From contig JAOQAJ010000157.1 in assembly GCA_025963675.1 (NCBI GenBank), forward strand, positions 1 through 33,393: a stretch of 33,393 nucleotides of DNA, read 5' to 3'. Shown in pieces: positions 22,526 to 30,157 of the stretch. The stretch is from Segetibacter sp. (GTDB taxonomy: Bacteria; Bacteroidota; Bacteroidia; Chitinophagales; Chitinophagaceae). Each line of letters starts with the position of its first letter. Position 1 is the first letter of the stretch. The notes under the pieces were generated by a model. That model saw nothing but the letters and a program-made list of their open reading frames with translations, did not search any database and was not told the origin of the DNA. The translations under genes were made by a program, and so were the position numbers.

Positions 22526-22533
22526 CAAAAATA
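22526..22533 (-). promoter_or_regulatory. -7 promoter element before the DUF47-PiT pair
   Basis: On the minus strand TATTTTTG fits TAnnTTTG exactly; a TTTG lies 22 bases upstream, a little farther than usual. It gives a leader of roughly ten bases before the ATG at 22509. Confidence 0.45.
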
Positions 22534-22671
22534 GATTTAAGCATTTTATCTAAGCCAAATAAAATATTACTTAATAATAAGATAATATTGAATCCATAAA
22601 TAATAAAATTCAAATCGTTATAATGTCTTTAAGGATTTGAATTAATCGGCTGATTAACCTGTTTCACCATT

Positions 22672-22691
22672 CTTGTGTCACTCACTTGTAC
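22672..22691 (-). repeat. Dispersed short repeat, copy 6 (GTGACAC type)
   Basis: Minus strand reads GTACAAGTGAGTGACACAAG, in the divergent spacer between the DUF47-PiT pair and the TonB receptor. Confidence 0.75.
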
Positions 22692-22813
22692 CGAATTAAC
22701 TTCCGTCACCGCCTGCCGTATAAACATGCAACTTTACCTGACAGGCAGTAAATATTAAACCGCCCTTTCTTCGCAGAAGTTTATTTAAGTCGTCATAAAA
22801 ATTCATTCCAGTG

Positions 22814-22875
22814 TTCACATTGCGGTAACACTAGGGTAACATTTAGTTAATATTGGCGTAATGATAGCATAACAC
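22814..22875 (+). promoter_or_regulatory. Six-unit direct-repeat array with 11-bp period (PhoB/PhoP-box-like)
   Basis: Units TTCACAT (22814), GTAACAC (22825), GTAACAT (22836), TTAATAT (22847), GTAATGA (22858) and ATAACAC (22869) start exactly 11 bases apart, each separated by four bases. Seven-base units with four-base gaps are the layout of the E. coli pho box, and the unit resembles the TTAACA of Bacillus PhoP. OmpR/PhoB-type response regulators bind such tandem half-sites head to tail. The array ends eight bases before a TAnnTTTG element and takes the place of a -33 element, as expected for an activator-dependent promoter of the TonB receptor gene. Confidence 0.7.
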
Positions 22876-22883
22876 AGTACTTC

Positions 22884-22891
22884 TAGTTTTG
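22884..22891 (+). promoter_or_regulatory. -7 promoter element of the TonB receptor gene
   Basis: TAGTTTTG fits TAnnTTTG exactly and has no TTTG partner near 19-21 bases upstream. Transcription would begin around 22895, leaving little or no leader before ATG 22897; ATG 22912 would have a leader of about 15 bases. Confidence 0.55.
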
Positions 22892-22896
22892 TGCCA

Positions 22897-25731
22897 ATGA
22901 AAACTACTATGGCCAAAATATCTCTACTCATCTTTCCAACCGTTTTCTCTCTCATTTCGTTCTCATCCTTTGCACAAACTTCTTCGAAAATAAGCGGCAA
23001 AATTCTTAATAGCAAGAATGATGCTCTTTCTGGAGTGTCAGTTACAATCGAAGGATTATCAAGCGGAACCTCTACAGACCTGGAAGGCAATTTTGTTATG
23101 TCCGTTCCTACTTCTAAACCTTTGACCATTAAAATATCTGCTGTTGGCTACAAGCAAAAGACTGTTGCGGATATAAATGTGGCAGCAGGTAAAACCGAAG
23201 AGCTTAATGTCATTTTAGAGGAGGTTAGTAAAAAACTCGAAAATGTTGTAGTTAAAGCTTCAGGTTCAAGAAGAGAATCTGTAAACGCTTTAATCTCCTA
23301 TCAAAAAAATACCAGTACGGTCGCACAGGTAATTTCAGCAGAAGCCATTAGAAGATCTCCTGATAAAAACACAGGTGAAATCCTAAAAAGAATACCTGGA
23401 ACATCAGTTCAGGAAGGTAAGTACTTAGTGGTAAGAGGCTTAAGTGACCGCTATAACCAGGCGATGTTAAACGGTGTTTTATTAAGCAGTACTGAACCCG
23501 ACAGGAAAACGTTTTCATTTGATATTTTCCCTTCAGCGATGATTGATAACATGATTATAAACAAATCATTCATCCCGGAGTTAAGTGGTGAGTGGGCTGG
23601 TGGATTGGTACAGGTAAATACTAAAGACGTTCCTTCGGCTAACTTTTTAAGCGTTCAGATCGGTTCTGGTTTTAATACTCAAACTATTGGCAGAGATTTC
23701 TATACTTATCGTGGCGGCAAACTAGATTGGCTTGGTATTGACGATGGCACCAGGGGCTTACCTGCCGGCTTACCTACAAAATCAAGGTTCAGTGACTTAG
23801 GCTCAACCAAAGCAGAACAAAACGCATTCGGAAGACAGTTCGCCAACGTTTGGTCTGCAGAAAAAAACGCAACAAACTTCTTTCCGGTATTAAATAAATC
23901 CTTCCAACTAAGTGGTGGATTGAATAAGCGTCTTTCAAATAATAATAAGTTAGGGGCAATATTCGCACTTACCTATAATCAACAAAACAAGCGAACAGAA
24001 TTTCATAACACGCTTTATTCGTTCCAGAATGATGTGCCGAGTATAAACTTTGATTACAATAATAATAAGTATAGCCAGGATGTGTTATGGGGAGCTTTAG
24101 GAAACTTAACGCTTCAGCTCGGGGCGAATCATAAACTTTCATTCAAGAACCTGGTTAACATAAATTCCAGTGATTATGTAACCAGGAGAACCGGAAAGGA
24201 TTTTGAATTCAATTCTTCTTTAGGTGAGAATATCAAGGCAACGGAATTAGCACTAAAGTCAAACACATTTTTCAATACACAACTTTCAGGAGATCATAAT
24301 CTTCCTGCACTACAATCGAAGTTGCACTGGTATGGAAGCTTCAACATTCTTGATCAATATATACCGGATCAGCGTCGCTTGCAATACAATCAAAACCCGG
24401 AAACGCCAAATGCACCTTACGTCGCATTAATAGCAACCTCTAAGACGTCGCAGAAGTCAGGGAGTCGTTATTACGGATTTTTGAATGACTATATTTATAA
24501 CACCGGTGCTGATGTTGCTACTGCTTTTAAATTGTTTGATTTAAATCAAATTGTAAAAGCGGGTTATTTCTTCCAGATAAAAGATCGGTTATTCGACTCA
24601 AGGCCATTTGCTATTTATATCCCTAGTGGTGAGAACCTTGCTTTACAAACCTTACCAGAAGAAACAATCTTTAACCCTGAAAATTTTGGCAACGGTGCAG
24701 ATCAAAAGTTTTCGTTTAATGAGCTTGCCGGTGACCGGTTCAGGTACGTTGCAAACACTATCCTTAACGCGGGTTTCCTGCAATTTGATAACCAGTTCTC
24801 AAATAAACTAAGAGCCACATGGGGTGTAAGAGTTGAAGATTACGACCAGGTTATTGGTAGTTTAAAACAAAGCGATCCAAGACATTTACATACCCGCACA
24901 ACCGATCTTCTTCCGGGCTTTAATCTTACTTATAAAGTTACCGGCAATGCTAATATTCGTTTGTCAGGATCTCAAACAGTTATCCGTCCCGAATTCAGGG
25001 AATTAAGTGACTTCCAGTTTTACGATTTTGAACTTGGGGCAACAGTAGCGGGCTACAGAAAGCTGGTTCGCACCAAAGTAACCAATGCAGACATCAGGTA
25101 CGAATTATACCCAAGAGCAGGAGAACTCTTTACCGTTGGTGTTTTTTATAAGTATTTTAAAAATCCTATAGAATCATACTTTAATGCAGTTGCAGGAGGG
25201 GGAAGCTCTTATAATTTTCTAAACGCAGACAAGGCCAATGGTTTTGGTGCAGAATTGGAAGTTAGAAAAAAGCTGGACTTCACCGAAGCGCTGCGCAACT
25301 TCACATTTCAAAGCAATCTCTCATATATATACAATAGAGTTGAAAGTCAGACAGCTCAAATCAAGCGACCAATGCAAGGTCAGAGCCCTTATGTTTTTAA
25401 TGCTTCATTGCAATATGATATTGAAAAAGCCGGTATAAACACAACACTCCTTTACAACCAGATTGGTGATCGCATCTTATATGTTGGTGGCGATAACACT
25501 CCACCTATATGGGAAGCTTCACGCCCCCTGATAGATTTCCAGGTTGCAAAAAAGATCCTTAAGAATAAGGGTGAATTAAAGCTAAACATGTCTGATGTTT
25601 TAAACCAGGCTACCAATTACTATATCGATGTAAATCAAAATAGCAAATACGATAAAGGCGCTGATGCATTGGCGATCAGGAGAAAATTCGGAACGAATGT
25701 AAGTTTCTCATTCGCCTACAACATACGATAG
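22897..25731 (+). CDS. TonB-dependent outer-membrane receptor with carboxypeptidase-regulatory-like domain
   Basis: About 944 residues from ATG at 22897 (GTG at 22891 lies inside the promoter box; ATG at 22912 also gives a good signal peptide ending 'SFAQ'). Residues 30-112 form the CarboxypepD_reg-like domain ('ISGKILNSKNDALSGVSVTI', 'GYKQKTVADINV'). The plug follows ('GEILKRIPGTSVQEGKYLVVRGLSDRYNQ', about 160-195), then the 22-strand-type barrel up to 'KFGTNVSFSFAYNIR'. Energised by TonB-ExbBD, it should import a ligand across the outer membrane. Unlike SusC it has no SusD gene after it; its partner is the lipoprotein 180 bases downstream. The 11-bp array and neighbours suggest a phosphate-related ligand, which is an inference. 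Confidence 0.93.
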   Translation: MKTTMAKISLLIFPTVFSLISFSSFAQTSSKISGKILNSKNDALSGVSVTIEGLSSGTSTDLEGNFVMSVPTSKPLTIKISAVGYKQKTVADINVAAGKTEELNVILEEVSKKLENVVVKASGSRRESVNALISYQKNTSTVAQVISAEAIRRSPDKNTGEILKRIPGTSVQEGKYLVVRGLSDRYNQAMLNGVLLSSTEPDRKTFSFDIFPSAMIDNMIINKSFIPELSGEWAGGLVQVNTKDVPSANFLSVQIGSGFNTQTIGRDFYTYRGGKLDWLGIDDGTRGLPAGLPTKSRFSDLGSTKAEQNAFGRQFANVWSAEKNATNFFPVLNKSFQLSGGLNKRLSNNNKLGAIFALTYNQQNKRTEFHNTLYSFQNDVPSINFDYNNNKYSQDVLWGALGNLTLQLGANHKLSFKNLVNINSSDYVTRRTGKDFEFNSSLGENIKATELALKSNTFFNTQLSGDHNLPALQSKLHWYGSFNILDQYIPDQRRLQYNQNPETPNAPYVALIATSKTSQKSGSRYYGFLNDYIYNTGADVATAFKLFDLNQIVKAGYFFQIKDRLFDSRPFAIYIPSGENLALQTLPEETIFNPENFGNGADQKFSFNELAGDRFRYVANTILNAGFLQFDNQFSNKLRATWGVRVEDYDQVIGSLKQSDPRHLHTRTTDLLPGFNLTYKVTGNANIRLSGSQTVIRPEFRELSDFQFYDFELGATVAGYRKLVRTKVTNADIRYELYPRAGELFTVGVFYKYFKNPIESYFNAVAGGGSSYNFLNADKANGFGAELEVRKKLDFTEALRNFTFQSNLSYIYNRVESQTAQIKRPMQGQSPYVFNASLQYDIEKAGINTTLLYNQIGDRILYVGGDNTPPIWEASRPLIDFQVAKKILKNKGELKLNMSDVLNQATNYYIDVNQNSKYDKGADALAIRRKFGTNVSFSFAYNIR

Positions 25732-25821
25732 AGGAAGCCCCAGCCCTAAAGGGAGGAGAGAAAAGACAATGGATGATGGTGGATTATAAGCTGAGAAGAA
25801 CCGCCGGGGAATAGGTCAGCA

Positions 25822-25842
25822 GTACAAGGGTGCGACGCAACA
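25822..25842 (+). repeat. Dispersed short repeat, copy 7 (TGCGACGCA type)
   Basis: Reads GTACAAGGGTGCGACGCAAC and sits in the 181-base gap between the TonB receptor and its lipoprotein partner, so it would be carried in the mRNA if the two genes are one unit. Confidence 0.75.
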
Positions 25843-25912
25843 GCTGTTCTATAGGAGTACAAATGACGGGTACATAAAAAATTAATAAAAAAACTAAAGT
25901 AAAAATAAACTC

Positions 25913-27319
25913 ATGAAAAAAATATTCTTTCTGATTATTGCAACAAGCTTGATTGCATCAGGTTGCCGTAAAATAGAGGTTGACGGGACTACAGTAATAA
26001 CAGATGGGAGTGGCAGTAATAGCAATGAGAATGTTATTCTTGAAGGCAGAATTACTGCCAACAGGACTCTAAAAGCTCAATACACTTACAAGCTCCGCGG
26101 TCTGGTATATGTAACCGGTGGAGCCATCTTAACGATTGAACCGGGAACTAAGATAGTGGGTGAAACAGGTAAGAATGGAGGATTAATTATAACAAGAAGT
26201 TCAAAAATAATAGCAGACGGTACTGCTGATAAACCGATTGTATTTACGTCTGAATCTTCTTCACCTCAACGTGGAGATTGGGCAGGTTTGGTAATATTAG
26301 GAAATGCACCAACAAATGCATCATTTAACGGTGTGCAAGGGGTAGGCGAAATAGAAGGTGGAATAAATAACAGTGATGGGTTAGGTTTATATGGTACACC
26401 GTCAAGCCAGGCGCAAAACCCGGCTGACAACAGCGGTATTTTAAGATATGTGAGAATTGAATATGCAGGATATGCGTTTTTACCTGACAAAGAAATTAAC
26501 GGTTTAACCTTAGGTGGAGTCGGTAATCAAACTGTTATTGATTACGTACAGGTTGCTTATGCAAACGATGATTCTTTTGAGTGGTTTGGTGGTACAGTTA
26601 ATTGCAGGCACCTGATTTCTTTCAGAACATTAGATGATGATTTTGATACCGATAATGGATATTCTGGTAAAGTACAATTTGGAATTGCTTTAAGAGATTC
26701 AGCCATTGCCGACATTTCAAAAAGTGAAGCGTTTGAAAGCGATAATGATGCTAACGGAAGCGCTCTCGCCCCGCAGACATCACCCGTTTTTAGTAACATG
26801 ACAATTGTCGGTCCAAGGGCCACTTCTGCATCAGTTGGTAACAGTTTATATTTAGGTGCTGCGCAAATACGCAGAAATTCCAGCCTTTCAATATTCAATT
26901 CAATTATTACCGGTTGGCCACAAGGTCTTATCATTGACGCTTCTAAAGGCGTTCCTACAGATCTGAATATCACATCTGCATCACCTTCATTATTCATTCA
27001 AAATAACATCATAGCAGGATGTGCCCAACCTGTCGTGTATTCGGCCAGTTCAACAGCCGCTACAGGTGCAACAAACGCTTCGATTGTAGCGTGGTTTAAA
27101 ACCGCTGGTTTTTCAAATTCTATTTTAAACAGCACTGAAGATGTTGGTCTGACTGCTGCATTCAATTATGCTTCGCCTGACTTCAGCCCGTCTGCTTCTT
27201 CACCTGCTGTAAACGGTGCAACATATACAAATGCAAGGTTGGCCGGGATGCAACAAGTAAGCTATAAAGGTGCAAGCGCTCCTGGTGATACGTGGTTTAA
27301 AGGATGGACGAGGTATTGA
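25913..27319 (+). CDS. Outer-membrane-type lipoprotein with beta-helix-like repeats, partner of the TonB receptor
   Basis: A 468-residue lipoprotein: signal 'MKKIFFLIIATSLIASGC' with the lipobox ASGC and lipidated Cys18. After a short Gly/Ser/Asn linker, residues 45-250 show parallel-beta-helix features with short repeated strands ('LVYVTGGAILTIEPGTKIVG', 'GGLIITRSSKIIADGTADKPIVFTSE', 'DWAGLVILGNAP', 'LRYVRIEYAGYA'). Conserved acidic segments ('ANDDSFEWFGG', 'LDDDFDTDNGYSG') could bind a metal. It is the only companion of the TonB receptor and may be the surface binding or lid subunit in place of SusD. Ligand unknown. A terminator follows at 27347. Confidence 0.88.
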   Translation: MKKIFFLIIATSLIASGCRKIEVDGTTVITDGSGSNSNENVILEGRITANRTLKAQYTYKLRGLVYVTGGAILTIEPGTKIVGETGKNGGLIITRSSKIIADGTADKPIVFTSESSSPQRGDWAGLVILGNAPTNASFNGVQGVGEIEGGINNSDGLGLYGTPSSQAQNPADNSGILRYVRIEYAGYAFLPDKEINGLTLGGVGNQTVIDYVQVAYANDDSFEWFGGTVNCRHLISFRTLDDDFDTDNGYSGKVQFGIALRDSAIADISKSEAFESDNDANGSALAPQTSPVFSNMTIVGPRATSASVGNSLYLGAAQIRRNSSLSIFNSIITGWPQGLIIDASKGVPTDLNITSASPSLFIQNNIIAGCAQPVVYSASSTAATGATNASIVAWFKTAGFSNSILNSTEDVGLTAAFNYASPDFSPSASSPAVNGATYTNARLAGMQQVSYKGASAPGDTWFKGWTRY

Positions 27320-27346
27320 TTAGGTAAGCCCTATTATAAATGAATT

Positions 27347-27380
27347 AAAGGCTGTCTCAATATTTGAGGTAGCCTTTTTT
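27347..27380 (+). terminator. Rho-independent terminator after the lipoprotein gene
   Basis: AAAGGCT (27347-27353) pairs with AGCCTTT (27371-27377); the stem continues through two G-U pairs into CTCA/TGAG, and six T end it at 27380. It closes the receptor-lipoprotein unit. Confidence 0.8.
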
Positions 27381-27517
27381 AGTTTAGAAAATTACAATTG
27401 AAAATGGTGTAAGTAACGGGGAGATTTTAAACAGATTTACACATTTTTATTAGAAAAGATTAATCAGGACATAACCGGTTAAGCAAAACACGAACAAAGA
27501 TTCAATGATAGTCTACA

Positions 27518-27544
27518 GATGAACGAAATGCGACGCAACGATGA
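27518..27544 (+). repeat. Dispersed short repeat, copy 8 (TGCGACGCA type)
   Basis: Identical over 28 bases (one more base at the left) to the copy at 5861-5887 and followed by a similar AGCCTGTGCCAAAA tail. It lies between the convergent lipoprotein and ppk1 genes. Confidence 0.75.
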
Positions 27545-27610
27545 CTCAGCAGAGTTACTTCAGCCTGTGCCAAAATTGTCCGACCAAATTTTTCTGAATC
27601 ATTAGTGCGA

Positions 27611-29716
27611 TTAAGTTAAGGTCGTTGCCGCATGTGGTTCAGGAACGCGGTCCTCCAGGTGCTGTGTTTTCGCTTGCAGGTAGTTATAGATTTCTATTTG
27701 GGACCTTACTTTATGATGTTCGTCCGTTTCTACATAATTGTTAGATAATTCCTTGTCAAGCCACCTGGCTTTTACATTGTCCTGAAGCTGTATCGATATG
27801 ATATCTTTCAACTCCTTTATGATGTCTTTATTCGTTACCGGAATAGCTGCTTCTACCCGATGATCCAGGTTTCTCACCATCCAGTCTGCTGAAGAGATAA
27901 AAACTTTTTCTTTACCATCATTGTGAAAAATCAATATTCTGGCATGCTCAAGATATTCATCAACAATACTGATCGCACTAATCGGTCTTTTAAATTTCGA
28001 ATTTTCAACAACAGCGCAAAAAATACCTCTGACAATCATTTTAACCACTACCCCAGCCTGCGCTGCTTCATATAATTTTTCGATTAGATCGGCGTCACTT
28101 AGAGAATTTAATTTTAGAATGATAGAAGCTTCTTTACTTGCTTTGGCATTCTTTATCTCCTTGTTTATCATTGCCGTTAATTCGTGCCGCATACTTGTCG
28201 GGCACACTAACAAGGTTTGACAAAGTTTCAAAGGTTCGAAGCCCGATTTCGGGTTTTCTAAAAAATTAAAGATCCGGTTAATATCCCCCATCACGTTCTT
28301 GTTGCTGGTAAGCAGGCAGTGATCTCCATAAACTTTTGCGGTTGACTCATTTAAGTTTCCCGTGCTTACAAATCCATATTGAATAACCTGGTCAGCGACC
28401 CGTTTTCTTATAATACAAACTTTTGCATGCACTTTCATGTTATCAACTCCAATCAAAACTTTAACGCCTTCCTCTTCCAGTCTTTCTTTCCATGCAAGGT
28501 TCGCTTCTTCATCAAAACGTGCCTTCAGCTCAAGCATTACAACGACCTCTTTGCCGTTACGAACGGCATTGATCAGTGCATTGATTATTTTAGAATTGCG
28601 CGCAAGCCGATATAACGTAATCTTTATTACAGTAACGTGTGGGTCTATCGCAGCTTCACGTAATAAATCAATAACCGAGTTGAATGAGTGATATGGAAAA
28701 CTTAGCAGGACATCTTTCTCGAGAATGACATCTGTAACCCTCAGTGACTGCGAAAGGTCAGGATGCATAAATGGACTGCGACGATGACTTTTAGCATTAA
28801 ACACATCAGGGAAATCCATAAAATGCCTAAAATTGTGAATACGGCCGCCTGGGATAATATTGTCTTTTCTCGAAAGGTTCAATTTCCTGATCAGGTACTC
28901 CAGCAATCCTGCATCCATTTCTTTATCGTATACGAAACGAACGGTTTTTCCTTTACGGCGGTTTTTAATGCCTTTTTCTATTTTCTGAATAAGCGAAGTT
29001 GAAATGTCATTGTCAATGTCTATTTCAGCATCTTTTGTCACCTTGAAGATGTGCGAGTCGAAATGATCAAATCCAAAATAAGAAAAGATGGAAGGAAGGT
29101 TAAACCTGATCACGTCTTCAAGCAAAATAATATACTGCTCGCCTGTAGTGTATGGTAGTAAGACAAACCTGCCCAAAGCGGTGGTGGGTATTTCTATCAG
29201 GGCATATTTCTGTTCATATGCACTATCTGTTTTACGCATCACTACACCCAGGTAGATGGATTTCTCTCGCAAATACGGAAATTGCGGAATACTTTCAACC
29301 AGCAATGGTATAACGTTGCTACGCACTTCTTCCTCAAAATACCTTCTTACAAATTGCTGCTGCCCGTCGGATAGCTGCTTTTCGTTTAAAATGAAAATCT
29401 TCTCATTTTCGAGTTCTTCAAGTATTCCCTCCCAAATCCGGTTAAATTCGTTTTGCTGTTGCAAAACCACCATCTGTATATCGTCGAGAATCTTTTGAGG
29501 ATCCTCTTCCATATGCATATTCTTCTTTCCGATCTGGGTCATTCGCTTAAGCGTTGCGACCCTTACTCTGAAAAATTCGTCTGTGTTATTTGAAAAAATT
29601 CCAAGAAAACGAATCCTCGATTTTAGTGGAACCGTTGGGTCATTTGCTTCCTGCAACACTCTCGCATTGAAACTTAACCAGCTAATATCCCTTGGAATGA
29701 ACTTACGTTTACTCAT
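27611..29716 (-). CDS. ppk1: Polyphosphate kinase 1
   Basis: A 701-residue enzyme of normal PPK1 length that reversibly makes polyphosphate from ATP. The N-domain starts 'FIPRDISWLSFNARVLQEA', the middle domain has 'FSNNTDEFFRVRVATLKRM', and the two phospholipase-D-like catalytic domains carry His430 in 'DNMKVHAKVCIIRK' (the phosphorylated histidine, His435 in E. coli) and His591 in 'EYLEHARILIFHND' (His592 in E. coli). 'YRLARNSKIINALINAVRNGKEVVVMLELKARFDEE' is the standard core. It stores incoming phosphate and is divergent from the phosphoesterase gene. ATG start at 29716; no ppx neighbour in the window. Confidence 0.96.
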   Translation of the reverse strand: MSKRKFIPRDISWLSFNARVLQEANDPTVPLKSRIRFLGIFSNNTDEFFRVRVATLKRMTQIGKKNMHMEEDPQKILDDIQMVVLQQQNEFNRIWEGILEELENEKIFILNEKQLSDGQQQFVRRYFEEEVRSNVIPLLVESIPQFPYLREKSIYLGVVMRKTDSAYEQKYALIEIPTTALGRFVLLPYTTGEQYIILLEDVIRFNLPSIFSYFGFDHFDSHIFKVTKDAEIDIDNDISTSLIQKIEKGIKNRRKGKTVRFVYDKEMDAGLLEYLIRKLNLSRKDNIIPGGRIHNFRHFMDFPDVFNAKSHRRSPFMHPDLSQSLRVTDVILEKDVLLSFPYHSFNSVIDLLREAAIDPHVTVIKITLYRLARNSKIINALINAVRNGKEVVVMLELKARFDEEANLAWKERLEEEGVKVLIGVDNMKVHAKVCIIRKRVADQVIQYGFVSTGNLNESTAKVYGDHCLLTSNKNVMGDINRIFNFLENPKSGFEPLKLCQTLLVCPTSMRHELTAMINKEIKNAKASKEASIILKLNSLSDADLIEKLYEAAQAGVVVKMIVRGIFCAVVENSKFKRPISAISIVDEYLEHARILIFHNDGKEKVFISSADWMVRNLDHRVEAAIPVTNKDIIKELKDIISIQLQDNVKARWLDKELSNNYVETDEHHKVRSQIEIYNYLQAKTQHLEDRVPEPHAATTLT

Positions 29717-30157
29717 TGTATTATTCTTCTATCTATCAATAACGATCTAAATAGCAATTAAATTTGATCTGTTATTTTAGTTCAATTTCTTTGTTCCTGA
29801 AAGATTTGTGCCATTGTAAAAAATGTGGCAGGAAAAACTGTTTTCAGGAAATTGATTGTCAGGACAGTTTTATCCTTTTAGGTCAGTTCTCCCCTTTATG
29901 ATACAACTTACACATAATTGACGCTTTTTCATAAAAGGCTAAAGAAAAATAATATATAAAGTAGAAAAGACAAAGTTTCATTTCAGGTATTCTTTGCCCT
30001 GGCAAGTATTCAGATAGTCTTTCCGGTTGAAAAACGTTTACGCCTTTTCTATTCTGTGCATTAGCGTTAACATTGTAAATCTTACATCACAGCGAATGCC
30101 CACTGGATCGATTTAGAGTATAGCAGAATGTTCTTATCATTTATTTTTAAAAAACTT
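29717..30157. other. Divergent spacer between ppk1 and the phosphoesterase gene
   Basis: About 440 bases that must hold both promoters. I looked for the 11-bp array found before the TonB receptor: a lone TTAACAT near 30065 and a minus-strand ATAACAG near 29770 occur, but no run of units at constant spacing. No gene or clear terminator is visible. Confidence 0.4.

Noticed and set aside
22814-22875. CRISPR-like array
   Set aside because: Units are 7 bases with 4-base gaps, far too short for CRISPR; no cas genes nearby.
28379-28691. Open frames antisense to ppk1
   Set aside because: They are shadows of a well-conserved enzyme gene and show no family features.
30040-30090. Second Pho-like array before the phosphoesterase gene
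   Set aside because: A single TTAACAT unit is present but neighbouring units at 11-base spacing do not match.
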